A DNA stretch of 64,000 bases from positions 124,001 to 188,000 of the forward strand of contig NZ_JAENZZ010000003.1 of the NCBI RefSeq assembly GCF_016612865.1, read 5' to 3'. This document shows positions 38,262 through 46,698 of the stretch, one piece after another (the stretch's first letter is position 1; each line of letters begins with the position of its first letter). Under the pieces are notes generated by a model, which was not told where the DNA came from, made no database searches, and saw only the letters and a list, made by a program, of their open reading frames with translations. Source of the DNA: Blastococcus sp. TML/M2B (GTDB lineage Bacteria; Actinomycetota; Actinomycetes; Mycobacteriales; Geodermatophilaceae). Position numbers and translations under genes: made by a program.

Positions 38262-40825
38262 GTGCCGACCCACGACGAGACCTCGCCCGTCGGACCGCGC
38301 GCCGGTTCGGTGCGCCGTCCGGCTCCCACCCGCACCCGCAGCACGGGGGGTGGTGGCGGGTCCGCACGCGGGGGCTCCGGCGCGCGACGGCCGGCGGGTC
38401 AGCCGGCCGGCCGGCCCCGCACCCCGGCCGCGCGCAGCGGCGGCCGGGCGGCGGGCGACCGCCGTCCTCCGGTGGCCGCCCGCCCGGCTCCGGCGGCGGC
38501 CGTCCGCCGGGGTCCGGTGGCCCGCCCGGGTCCGGTCGCCCGCCGGGCTCCGGTGGCCGCCCCTCCGGCAGCGGCAAGGGCCGGCCGGCGCGCACGAAGA
38601 AGCAGCGCCGTCGGCGGCGGCTGAAGATCGGCGCCGGCATCATCGGCGGGCTGGTCGTGCTGCTCGGCGTCTTCATCGGCGTCGTCTACGCCAGCACCGA
38701 GGTGCCGAGCCCCGACTCGATCACCAACGCCCAGACCACCGTCGTCTACTACGCCGACGGCACTACCGAGATGGCGCGGCTCGGCGACGAGAACCGCACC
38801 AACGTGCGGCTGGACCAGGTGAGCGAGGCCGCGCAGAACGCGATCCTGGCCGCGGAGAACCGGGACTTCTACAACGACCCGGGCATCTCGGCGACCGGCA
38901 TCGCCCGCGCCGCCTGGAGCAACCTGACCGGCGGCTCCACCCAGGGTGGCTCGACGATCACCCAGCAGTACGTGAAGAACGCGATCCTGCAGAACTCCGA
39001 GCAGACGTTCAGCCGCAAGTTCCAGGAGCTCTTCCTGGCGATCAAGCTGGACAACAACTACTCGAAGGAGCAGATCCTCGAGAACTACCTGAACACCATC
39101 TACTTCGGCCGCGGCGCCTACGGCATCGAGTCGGCGGCGAACACCTACTTCGACGTGCCGGCCTCCGAGCTGACCGCCCAGCAGGGCGCCGTGCTGGCCG
39201 TGCTGATCCGCAGCCCCGGGGCCTACGACCCGGAGACCAATCCCGAGGGTGCGCAGGACCGCTGGGGCCTCGTGCTCGACGGGATGGTCGGCGAGGGCTG
39301 GCTGTCGGCCGAGGAGCGCGCGCTGTCGGTCTACCCGCCGGTGCTGCCCAAGGTGGCGCCGTCCATGGGCATCCCGTCGGGCCCCGAGGGACTGATCGTC
39401 AGCCGGGCGCTCGCCGAGCTGCGCGGCAAGGGCTACACCGACGACCAGCTCTACGGCGGCGGCCTGAAGATCGTCACCACGGTCGACCAGCGCTCGCAGG
39501 AGCTCGCCGTCAACGCCGTCAACACCGTGATGGAGGGCGAGAACCAGGAGGTGCTCCGCGAGGCGCTGGTGGCGGTCGACCCGCGCACCGGTGCGGTCAA
39601 GGCCTACTACGGCGGGCCCAACGGCACCGGCACGGACTACGGCATGAACCAGCGCCAGCCCGGCTCGTCGGTCAAGCCCTACGTGCTGGCCACCGCCCTC
39701 GAGGAGGGCATCAGCGTCACCGCCCGCCGCGACGGCAGCGCGTCGAAGACCTTCCCGGACCGCCCGGACAAGCCGGTGCGCAACTCCGGCGGCGCCTCCT
39801 GCCCCTCCTGCACCCTGGAGGAGGCGATGAAGCGCTCGCTCAACACCACGTACTACGGCCTCACCTACGAGCTCGGGGCGGAGAAGGTGCGCGAGACGAT
39901 CCTCGCCGCCACAGGCCTGCCGGAGACGTGGGAGAGCGGCAGCGACCTGTTCCGCGGCAACCGGACGCTGGCCGACCCGCAGACCGCGGGCGTCGACGCC
40001 GGTCTGGGCATCGGCCAGTACGACATGCGACCGATCGACCAGGCGGTCGGCTTCAGCACCTTCGCCAGCGGGGGCATCCGCCGCGACGCCTACTTCGTCG
40101 CGAAGGTGACCGACAGCGAGGGCACGGTCCTGCTGGAGAACGCCGGCCAGGCCGGCGAGCAGGTCATGGACGCCCGCGTGGCCAACGACGTCACCTACGC
40201 GCTGCGCGACGTCGCCAGCTACTCCAAGCGACCGCTGGACGACGGCCGCGAGGTGGCCAGCAAGACCGGCACCGTCGGCTCCTCCGACGAGGAGAACGCG
40301 GACGCCTGGATGGTCGGCTACACGCCGTCGCTCACCGCGGCGGTCTGGATGGGCACCGACGCCTACGAGCCGATCCGCAACGCCCAGGGCAGGATCATCT
40401 ACGGCTCCGGGCTGCCCGGCGCGATCTGGCAGCAGTTCATGGACGGCGTCCTCGAGGGCACGCCCAAGGAGAAGCTGCCGTCCTCGCCGTCGATCAAGGG
40501 CGACACCGGCGAGGGCGTGCCCGAGCCGACCCAGGAGGCGCCGGCCGAGCCGACCGGAACCGCCACCGAGACGGCCACCCCGACGACGTCGGCGCCGACC
40601 ACCACCGCCCCGCGGCAGCCGGTGGACTCCGACGGCGACGGCGTCCCGGACGAGCAGGACTACGCCCCGAACGACCCGAACGTCTCCACCCGGCCGACCT
40701 ACACCGGGCCCAGCACGAGTACACCGCCGACCCAGGGCCCGGGCACCCAGGGGCCGCCGGTCGCGCCGGGCGTGCCGGGCGGGCCGGGCGGACCGGGTGG
40801 TCCGGTGCTCCCCGAGAACGGCTGA
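38262..40825 (+). CDS. Class A penicillin-binding protein (PonA1-like), frameshifted
   Basis: Bifunctional peptidoglycan glycosyltransferase/transpeptidase. The GTG start (VPTHDETSPVGPRAGSVRRP) has AGGAAGG upstream. A Pro/Gly/Arg-rich cytoplasmic tail follows; within it (between about 38400 and 38470) the frame shifts (-1 or +2) to the frame of the main domains. One membrane helix (IIGGLVVLLGVFIGVVYAS). Transglycosylase domain with AILAAENRDFYNDPGIS and GGSTITQQYVKNAI. Transpeptidase motifs: SSVK (QPGSSVKPYVLATAL), SLN (MKRSLNTTYY) and KTGT. The C-terminus is Pro/Thr-rich with DSDGDGVPDEQDYAPNDP, a thrombospondin-type-3-like calcium repeat, and a Gly/Pro tail. Restored length about 854 residues. 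The position matches mycobacterial ponA1. Confidence 0.93.
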
Positions 40826-40846
40826 CCGGTCCCGCACACTGAGCGG

Positions 40847-42370
40847 GTGAGCAGCACACCGACGGGCCCGTTCGCTTCCGCGGGCGGGCCCGCGGCGTCC
40901 CCGGACCGGGTTGTGCCGACCTGGACCGATCCGGTCGCCGCACAGGCCAGCGAAGCGGTCGGCGGCCCGTGGGGGCGGCACGCGGTCACCGGGCGGGCGC
41001 TGTTCTGGACGCCGCTGCGGGTCTGCCTGCTGTTCGCCGTCCTGGCGCTGAGCCTGGCGTGGGTGAAGCAGGAACCGTGCGCCGACGGCGACTGGACCGG
41101 CTCCCCGCAGTACACCCACTTCTGCTACTCGGACACCGTTCCGCTGTTCGGCGTCTACGACCTGGACTCCGGAGCGCTGCCCTACCTGGACACCTCGGTC
41201 GAGTACCCGGTGCTGACCGGCGCGTTCATGGTCGCGGCAAACGCGCTGGGCGGGGCCTACGAGGCGCTCGCGGAGACCACCGGCCTGCTGCCCGAGGTGC
41301 CCCCGGTGCAGGCCTACTACGTGGTGACCTGCCTGCTGCTCGCGATCTGCGCGCTGGTCACCGTCCGCGCCGTGCAGGGCGTCTCGGGCCGGCGGCCGTG
41401 GGACGCCGCGATGATCGGGCTCTCCCCGCTGCTGGTCGTGCACGCCTTCACCAACTGGGACCTGTTCGCCGTCGCCCTGGCCGCGCTCGGCATGTGGGCG
41501 TGGGCCCGCCGGATGCCGGTCACCGCCGGCGTCCTGCTGGGGCTGGGGGTGGCCGCGAAGTTCTACCCGGTGCTCGTCCTGGGGGCGCTGTTCCTGCTCT
41601 GCGCCCGTGCGGGGCTGCTCCGCACCTGGCTGCGGACGGCGGTCGCCGCAGGGGTGGCCTGGCTGGCGGTCAACCTGCCGGTCGCGCTGGCCGCCCCGGA
41701 GAACTGGGGCCGGTTCTTCGAGCTGAACAGCTCCCGCGAGGCCGATCCGGACTCGCTGTGGAACATCGCCCTGCACCTGACCGACGACCGCATCCTGGAC
41801 GGCCCGCTCGCCCCCGGGCAGACGCCGGTCGTGCTCAACGGCGCCGTCGCCATGACCACGCTGCTCATGCTCACCGCGGTCACCTGGCTGACCGTCGCCG
41901 CTCCCGTGCGCCCGCGGCTGCCCCAGATCGCCTTCCTGCTCGTCGCCGGGTTCCTGCTCCTCAACAAGGTGTGGAGCCCGCAGTACTCGCTGTGGCTGCT
42001 GCCGCTGGTGGTGCTGGCCCGCCCGGCCTGGCGCTCGCTGCTGGCATGGCAGGCCACCGAGGCGCTGGTCTGGGTCACGCGGATGCTCTGGTACCTCGGC
42101 CCCGAGGACAACGGCATCGCCGTCGAGTGGTTCCTGCTCGCCGTCGTCATCCGCGACGTCGCCGTCCTGGTGCTCGTGGCGCTGGTGGTCCGCGACGTCC
42201 TCGACCCCGACCGCGACATCGTGCGCACCAGCTGGCCCGGCGTCGACGACCCGGCCGGGGGCCCGCTGGAGGACTCCCCCGCCGACCACCGGCTGGGCGC
42301 GCGCCGCCCCGCCCGCACCGCCGCGGAGCCCGCCGGGGCGCCGCCCGGGCCGGTCACCGGGCGGGGCTGA
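40847..42370 (+). CDS. GT87/DUF2029-like membrane glycosyltransferase
   Basis: 507 residues with about ten membrane segments (first at about 55-75, PLRVCLLFAVLALSLAWVKQ). Extracytoplasmic features: SVEYPVLTGAFMVAANALGG with the acidic residue typical of GT-C enzymes, and FTNWDLFAVALAALGMWAWA; C-terminal SLWLLPLVVLARPAWRSLLA. The GT87 family includes polyprenyl-phosphomannose-dependent mannosyltransferases of mycobacteria; the Rv0051 protein occupies the same place after ponA1. Donor and acceptor are unknown. GTG start 21 bases after the PBP stop. Its 3' end overlaps the convergent nfo gene by 17 bases. Confidence 0.88.
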   Translation: MSSTPTGPFASAGGPAASPDRVVPTWTDPVAAQASEAVGGPWGRHAVTGRALFWTPLRVCLLFAVLALSLAWVKQEPCADGDWTGSPQYTHFCYSDTVPLFGVYDLDSGALPYLDTSVEYPVLTGAFMVAANALGGAYEALAETTGLLPEVPPVQAYYVVTCLLLAICALVTVRAVQGVSGRRPWDAAMIGLSPLLVVHAFTNWDLFAVALAALGMWAWARRMPVTAGVLLGLGVAAKFYPVLVLGALFLLCARAGLLRTWLRTAVAAGVAWLAVNLPVALAAPENWGRFFELNSSREADPDSLWNIALHLTDDRILDGPLAPGQTPVVLNGAVAMTTLLMLTAVTWLTVAAPVRPRLPQIAFLLVAGFLLLNKVWSPQYSLWLLPLVVLARPAWRSLLAWQATEALVWVTRMLWYLGPEDNGIAVEWFLLAVVIRDVAVLVLVALVVRDVLDPDRDIVRTSWPGVDDPAGGPLEDSPADHRLGARRPARTAAEPAGAPPGPVTGRG

Positions 42371-43176
42371 GCGCCTCCCGCAGCAGGGCGATCTCCCCGG
42401 CGTGGCCCGCCGCGTCGCCCGGTGTCTCCAGGACGACCGGGCAGCCCGCGGCCCGGGCCACGTCGAGCAGCAGCTCCGTCGGGAATCTCGCCGTCGCCCA
42501 GGGGGGCGTGCCGGTCGCGGCTGGAGCCCGCCGGGTCCCGGCTGTTGTTGAGGTGCACCAGGTCGATCCGGCCGGTGATCGCGCGGACGTCGTCGACGAC
42601 GGTGGTCAGGTCCCAGCCCGCGGCCCAGGCGTGGCAGGTGTCGAGGACGAACCCGGCGCCGAAGTCGCCGAGCGCCTCCCACAGCCGGGCGACGGCGTCG
42701 AGGTCGCGCGCCATGGCGTTGCCACCGCCGGCGGTGTTCTCGATCAGCAGCGGCAGCGCGAAGCCGCCGTCCTTCTCCTGGTAGGCGAAGGTCTTGCGCC
42801 AGTTGTCGACGCCGACCGCGGGGTCGTCGGTGGCGAGCACGTGCCCGCCGTGGACGACCAGGCCGATCGCGCCGAGTGCCGCGGCCGCCGTGGCGTGCTG
42901 GCCGAGCAGCTTGCGGCCCGGGACGCGGATCCGGTTGTTCGTGGACGCCACGTTGAGCATGTACGGCGCGTGGACCACGACGGTGACGTCGGCCGCCCGG
43001 AGCTCCGCCTCGTCAGGCCGGGGACGGGGCGCCTTGTAGCTCTGCGGGTCGGTCAGGAACAGCTGGACGACGTCGGCGTCCAGCTCGGCGGCACGGGCCA
43101 GCGGCCCGCCGTCGAGCAGTTGCCCGTCCTCGTCGAGCCCGGAGCCCACGTGTACGCCGATCGGGTGGTTGGCCAC
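42354..43176 (-). CDS. nfo: Deoxyribonuclease IV (endonuclease IV), frameshifted
   Basis: AP endonuclease of base excision repair, a TIM barrel with three metal ions. Metal ligands seen: VVVHAPYMLNVAS, GLVVHGGHV, LLIENTAGGGNAMARDL, FVLDTCHAWAAGWDL, LVHLNNSRDPAGSSRDRHAP. After HAPLGDGEI one extra T (near 42487) moves the C-terminus (PTELLLDVARAAGCPVVLET...REALSPAR) to another frame, which ends at 42354. Restored length about 274 residues. The GTG start at 43176 has only a weak AGG upstream; TACTGT lies 8 bases before it. Confidence 0.87.
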
Positions 43177-43295
43177 GCCTGGCGACAGTAGTTCGCGACC
43201 GGATCCGGGTTTAGCCGTAACCGCGATCACACATCATCGTTCAGCAGCGTGACGCTGGTTACCCAGCAGTAGGTCGAGTCGGAGGTACTACGCAG

Positions 43296-44336
43296 ATGGC
43301 AACCGGTCGCATCCACCGGACGGCACGGCGCGGTGTCGCCGTCGCGGTTCTCGGCTGGCTCTCCGTCGCCGCGGCCTCGGTCGTGCTGGCGCCGCCCGCC
43401 GCGGCCGCTCCCGCCGTCACCGTGCCCATCCGCGACCTCACCCCGCCGATCGTCTCCGTCGACGGCGGCGGCTCGGTCACCTTCGTCAACGAGATCCAGG
43501 ACAAGCCGGTCCAGGTCGGCGGGGGCGGGCTGCTGCCCACGCTGGTGAGCGTCACCGCGAAGACCGAGGTCACCCTCGGCCTGCCGTCCGGCAAGCGGGT
43601 GCTCGCCCCGGGCGCCTCGGTCACCGAGACGTTCGCCTCGACCTGCCTGACCTGCTCGATCACCTACACCCACAAGCTGCAGAGCAACGCCTCGCTCACG
43701 TCGATCCTCACCGACACCGTGCTGGGGTTGCTGCCCCCGCTGCCGGCGCCCACGCCGTTCGTGGTGAACACGCTGGTCCCGCTGCCGAACCTGCCCGGCG
43801 TCAACCTCCCGCAGCTGCCCCCGCTCACCCTCCCGGCGCCACAGGCCGGTGGTCTGCTGCCGGTGCCGAGCACGCCGGGCACCCAGCCGGCACCAGCGCC
43901 CGCGCCCACTGCCACGCCGGCGGTGCCCGAGCAGCCGGCCGCGCCCGCCGTCGAGGGCGTGCCGGGCAGCCAGTACGCGTACGCGACCGGTGCCGGGGCC
44001 GCCCAGCTGCGCCCGGGGGCGGGGTCGGCCGCCGCGGCCTTCGACCCGGCCCGCTTCCTGGCCGAGCGCGGCACGACCCGCTCGACCGGGACCGGGACCG
44101 GCGGCTCCGGCGGGCTGGCGGGCAGCTACGACGGCGCGACCGTCCCGGTGTTCGGCCAGCTGGCCGGCCTGAACGGCACCGGGCTGGACGAGGACGGCGA
44201 GCAGCTCGACACCACCGCCGACACCGCCTCCGCGGCGGAGCCGCTGCCGGCAGCAGCGCTGGCCGCCGTCGTCGCCCTGGCCGCCGCCGGCGCGGCGCTG
44301 GTGCGCACCCACCAGGCCGCGCGCGCCTCGCGCTGA
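43296..44336 (+). CDS. Secreted, C-terminally anchored surface protein of unknown function
   Basis: 346 residues. Signal peptide at about 10-42 (GVAVAVLGWLSVAAASVVLA, cleavage near AAA-AP). The folded part (43-140) reads as beta-rich, with VTVPIRDLTPPIVSVDGGGS and TFVNEIQDKPVQVGGGG, and has one Cys pair in ETFASTCLTCSITYTHKLQ. A long Pro/Ala/Leu-rich linker follows (LPPLPAPTPF..., about 150-225). The C-terminus has a hydrophobic helix (PLPAAALAAVVALAAAGAAL) and a short basic tail, as in membrane- or wall-anchored proteins; there is no LPXTG. ATG start with GGAGG. No family recognised. It is inserted between nfo and the rpsF operon. Confidence 0.8.
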   Translation: MATGRIHRTARRGVAVAVLGWLSVAAASVVLAPPAAAAPAVTVPIRDLTPPIVSVDGGGSVTFVNEIQDKPVQVGGGGLLPTLVSVTAKTEVTLGLPSGKRVLAPGASVTETFASTCLTCSITYTHKLQSNASLTSILTDTVLGLLPPLPAPTPFVVNTLVPLPNLPGVNLPQLPPLTLPAPQAGGLLPVPSTPGTQPAPAPAPTATPAVPEQPAAPAVEGVPGSQYAYATGAGAAQLRPGAGSAAAAFDPARFLAERGTTRSTGTGTGGSGGLAGSYDGATVPVFGQLAGLNGTGLDEDGEQLDTTADTASAAEPLPAAALAAVVALAAAGAALVRTHQAARASR

Positions 44337-44351
44337 CCGACCGGCACGCAC

Positions 44352-44385
44352 GCGGCCGCCGTCCCCGGCAGGGGGCGGCGGCCGC
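44352..44385 (+). terminator. Terminator of the surface-protein gene
   Basis: GCGGCCGCCG / CGGCGGCCGC stem (10 bp) with a 14-nt loop, 16 bases after the stop codon and before the rpsF operon. Confidence 0.7.
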
Positions 44386-44437
44386 TGCCGTCCGGGGCTG
44401 CCTGTGGACGGCGCCGGGGCGGTCCGGTGATCACTGG

Positions 44438-44443
44438 TAGCCT
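44438..44443 (+). promoter_or_regulatory. Possible -10 box of rpsF operon
   Basis: TAGCCT fits TANNNT, 111 bases before rpsF. No clear -35. The leader contains AGAGGAGG just before rpsF. Confidence 0.3.
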
Positions 44444-44554
44444 GGGCCCGCGCGTTCCGGCTCTCCACGAGCTCGTCGGGACGCGCAACGCATGCACAAC
44501 CCTCCTGCCGCAGATCCCCTGCGGCCGCTGAGACCAGAGGAGGTGGGGTTCTCC

Positions 44555-44842
44555 GTGCGCAATTACGAACTGATGATCATCCTCGACCCCGATCTCGAGG
44601 AGCGCACCATCGCGCCCTCGCTCGACCGGTTCCTGACCGTGGTCACCAACTCCGGTGGCACCGTCAAGACCGAGATCTGGGGTCGTCGTCGGATGGCCTA
44701 CGAGATCAACAAGCAGGCCGAGGGCATCTACGCGATCGTCGACATCCAGGCCGAGCCCGCCGCCGTCCAGGAGCTGGACCGCCAGCTGAACCTGAACGAG
44801 TCGGTGCTCCGCACGAAGCTGATGCGCCCCGAGGCTCACTGA
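44555..44842 (+). CDS. rpsF: 30S ribosomal protein S6
   Basis: 95 residues, bound to S18 in the platform of the small subunit. [20 protein letters not shown] at the start; [20 protein letters not shown] in the middle; ends [14 protein letters not shown] at 44555 is chosen since AGAGGAGG lies just upstream and the family starts with RNYE; an in-frame ATG at 44492 would add 21 atypical residues. First gene of rpsF-ssb-rpsR-rplI. Confidence 0.97.
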   Translation: MRNYELMIILDPDLEERTIAPSLDRFLTVVTNSGGTVKTEIWGRRRMAYEINKQAEGIYAIVDIQAEPAAVQELDRQLNLNESVLRTKLMRPEAH

Positions 44843-44844
44843 GC

Positions 44845-45345
44845 ATGGCCGGCGAAACCGTCATCACCGTGATCGGCAACCTGACGTCGGACCCCGAGCT
44901 GCGGTTCACGCCGTCGGGTGCCGCCGTCGCCAACTTCACCGTGGCCTCGACGCCGCGCACCTTCGACCGCCAGTCGCAGGAGTGGAAGGACGGCGAAGCG
45001 CTGTTCCTCCGGTGCAACGTGTGGCGCCAGGTCGCCGAGAACGTCGCCGAGTCCCTCACCCGCGGTTCGCGGGTCATCGTCAGCGGGCGGCTCAAGCAGC
45101 GCTCGTTCGACACGAAGGAAGGCGAGAAGCGCACCGTCATCGAGCTGGAGGTCGACGAGATCGGCCCCTCGCTGCGCTACGCCACCGCGAAGGTCACCAA
45201 GGCCTCCCGCGGTGAGGGTGGCGGCGGCGGCTTCGGTGGGGGCAGCGGCGGTGGCGGCGGCTTCGGTGGCTCCAGCGGTGGTGGCGGCGGTGCGAGCGAC
45301 CCCTGGTCGACGCCGGCCGGCCCCTCCGACGAGCCGCCCTTCTGA
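44845..45345 (+). CDS. ssb: Single-stranded DNA-binding protein
   Basis: 166 residues. OB fold at about 1-112: [61 protein letters not shown] Gly/Ser-rich linker follows (about 118-150). The C-terminal tip is PSDEPPF, the acidic Phe-ending peptide that recruits partners (DDIPF in E. coli). It starts 2 bases after the rpsF stop. Confidence 0.97.
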   Translation: MAGETVITVIGNLTSDPELRFTPSGAAVANFTVASTPRTFDRQSQEWKDGEALFLRCNVWRQVAENVAESLTRGSRVIVSGRLKQRSFDTKEGEKRTVIELEVDEIGPSLRYATAKVTKASRGEGGGGGFGGGSGGGGGFGGSSGGGGGASDPWSTPAGPSDEPPF

Positions 45346-45384
45346 TCCTTCGATCCCTGTTCCACTGAACTCTGGAGTACTCCG

Positions 45385-45621
45385 GTGCCCAAGCCACCCA
45401 TTCGCAAGGCCAAGAAGAAGGTCTGCCAGTTCTGCAAGGACAAGGCGACCTACGTGGACTACAAGGACACGACGCTGCTGCGGAAGTTCATCTCCGACCG
45501 CGGCAAGATCCGTGCCCGCCGCGTCAGCGGCAACTGCAGCCAGCACCAGCGGGACGTCGCCGTGGCCGTGAAGAACAGCCGCGAGATGGCCCTGCTGCCC
45601 TACACCTCGACGGCGCGCTGA
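45385..45621 (+). CDS. rpsR: 30S ribosomal protein S18
   Basis: 78 residues. [20 protein letters not shown], then [20 protein letters not shown] and [20 protein letters not shown]. It has CxxC and a further Cys, the zinc-type S18. GTG start; CTGGAGTA upstream. Third gene of the rpsF operon. Confidence 0.97.
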   Translation: MPKPPIRKAKKKVCQFCKDKATYVDYKDTTLLRKFISDRGKIRARRVSGNCSQHQRDVAVAVKNSREMALLPYTSTAR

Positions 45622-45623
45622 TC

Positions 45624-46079
45624 ATGTCGACGATGAAGCTGATCCTCACGCAGGAGGTCACCGGTCTCGGGTCCTCCGGCGACACCGTCGAGGTCAAGGG
45701 CGGCTACGGCCGCAACTACCTCCTGCCCCGCGGGCTGGCCATCAAGGCCACCCGGGGTGCCGAGAAGCAGGTCGAGTCCCTCCGCCGGGCGCGTGCCACC
45801 CGCGAGGTGCGCTCGCTCGAGGAGGCGCAGGCCGTGGCCGGCCAGCTGTCCGGCCTCAAGGTCCGCGTCCCGGCTCGCGCCGGTGACGGTGGCCGCCTGT
45901 TCGGCCGCGTCACGACCGCCGACGTCGCCGCCGCGGTCACCGCGGCCGGTGGCCCGGAGCTCGACCGCCGCCGGATCGAGCTGCCCAGCAGCATCAAGAC
46001 CACGGGCCAGCACGCCGTCACCGTGCGCGTGCACCCGGAGGTCAGCAGCACCCTGGCGATCGAGGTCGTCGCGGGCTGA
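45624..46079 (+). CDS. rplI: 50S ribosomal protein L9
   Basis: 151 residues. N-terminal domain [20 protein letters not shown] with [20 protein letters not shown], the family signature. A long connecting helix (about 45-80) leads to the C-terminal domain, [23 protein letters not shown] 45624 is given; ATG 45633 (MKLILTQEV) gives the more usual start. Last gene of the operon; a terminator follows. Confidence 0.96.
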   Translation: MSTMKLILTQEVTGLGSSGDTVEVKGGYGRNYLLPRGLAIKATRGAEKQVESLRRARATREVRSLEEAQAVAGQLSGLKVRVPARAGDGGRLFGRVTTADVAAAVTAAGGPELDRRRIELPSSIKTTGQHAVTVRVHPEVSSTLAIEVVAG

Positions 46080-46115
46080 ACCGCCTGAGCGCGCCCTGAG
46101 CGCGTGCAGCGTCCC

Positions 46116-46149
46116 CGAGGGGCGTCGGACTCCGGTCCGGCGCCCCTCG
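46116..46149 (+). terminator. Terminator of rpsF-rplI operon
   Basis: CGAGGGGCG / CGCCCCTCG with an inner CGGAC/GTCCG stem, 37 bases after the rplI stop. Confidence 0.8.
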
Positions 46150-46206
46150 TGGCGTTTCCGGGGCGCTGAGCCGCCTCGTGCACCCGCGCCACCGGCTCCT
46201 CTCGCA

Positions 46207-46273
46207 GCGAGATCGGCGATCTCGCGCTGTCGGAGCCCCTTAGCGCGCGAGATCGGCGATCTCGCGCTGTCGG
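46207..46273. repeat. Two tandem palindromic repeats (27-bp unit)
   Basis: Each unit has GCGAGATCGGCGATCTCGC, a perfect 19-bp palindrome, followed by GCTGTCGG. Units at 46207-46233 and 46247-46273 (period 40); the second palindrome extends to 23 bp. Confidence 0.9.
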
Positions 46274-46493
46274 GCGCCGGGAGCGAGCGCTGCGGGAGGG
46301 GTGCTCGGGTGTGGACGGGACGGTCCCGTCCGTCACGGCGACACCACGCGTGCCAACGCGGAAAAAACTTTCGGGGAACTTCCCGTCCACAGCCCGGGGA
46401 CGGCGTCGGCGCAGGTGGGGCGCTCGTGGTGGGGACCCGCCCCCACGCCGTCCCCCGCCGTCTCCACATGTCGACACGCCTCCGTCCACCGAC

Positions 46494-46502
46494 TTGTCCA
46501 CA
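46494..46502 (+). promoter_or_regulatory. Perfect DnaA box upstream of dnaB
   Basis: TTGTCCACA, the high-GC actinobacterial DnaA-box consensus, 197 bases before dnaB. Weaker relatives are nearby (CCGTCCACA at 46383-46391). Confidence 0.65.
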
Positions 46503-46698
46503 TGTTGTGCAGATCGAGGTGTTGGACGCCGCCGCTCCGGGTTCCTAACGTCGTCCCCAGCTCTCCGGGCTCGAAGTGTCAGTGCCCGGCGGTAGCAATT
46601 CCCCGAACACGCGTTCGGTCCGGCGTGCCCGCCGAACTCCCGGCTTCCCCTCGGTGAGCGGCGGTGCGGGCGCGCCTGCAGGAGAAGGAGGACGACCC

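Larger units (their letters stand above)
46080..46698. other. rplI-dnaB intergenic region (619 bp)
   Basis: No gene seen. It contains the rplI terminator (46116-46149), a tandem palindrome (46207-46273), the 16-mer CCCGTCCACAGCCCGG also found near dnaA (46382-46397), and a perfect DnaA box (46494-46502). The sequence AAAAAACTTT at about 46363 is an unusual A/T run. The dnaB promoter must lie here but I could not place it. Confidence 0.75.

Noticed and set aside
38399-42682. A 1427-codon open frame on the minus strand opposite the PBP and GT87 genes
   Set aside because: It is the shadow of GC-rich plus-strand genes: His/Arg/Ala-rich, no domain, and it spans two well-recognised genes.
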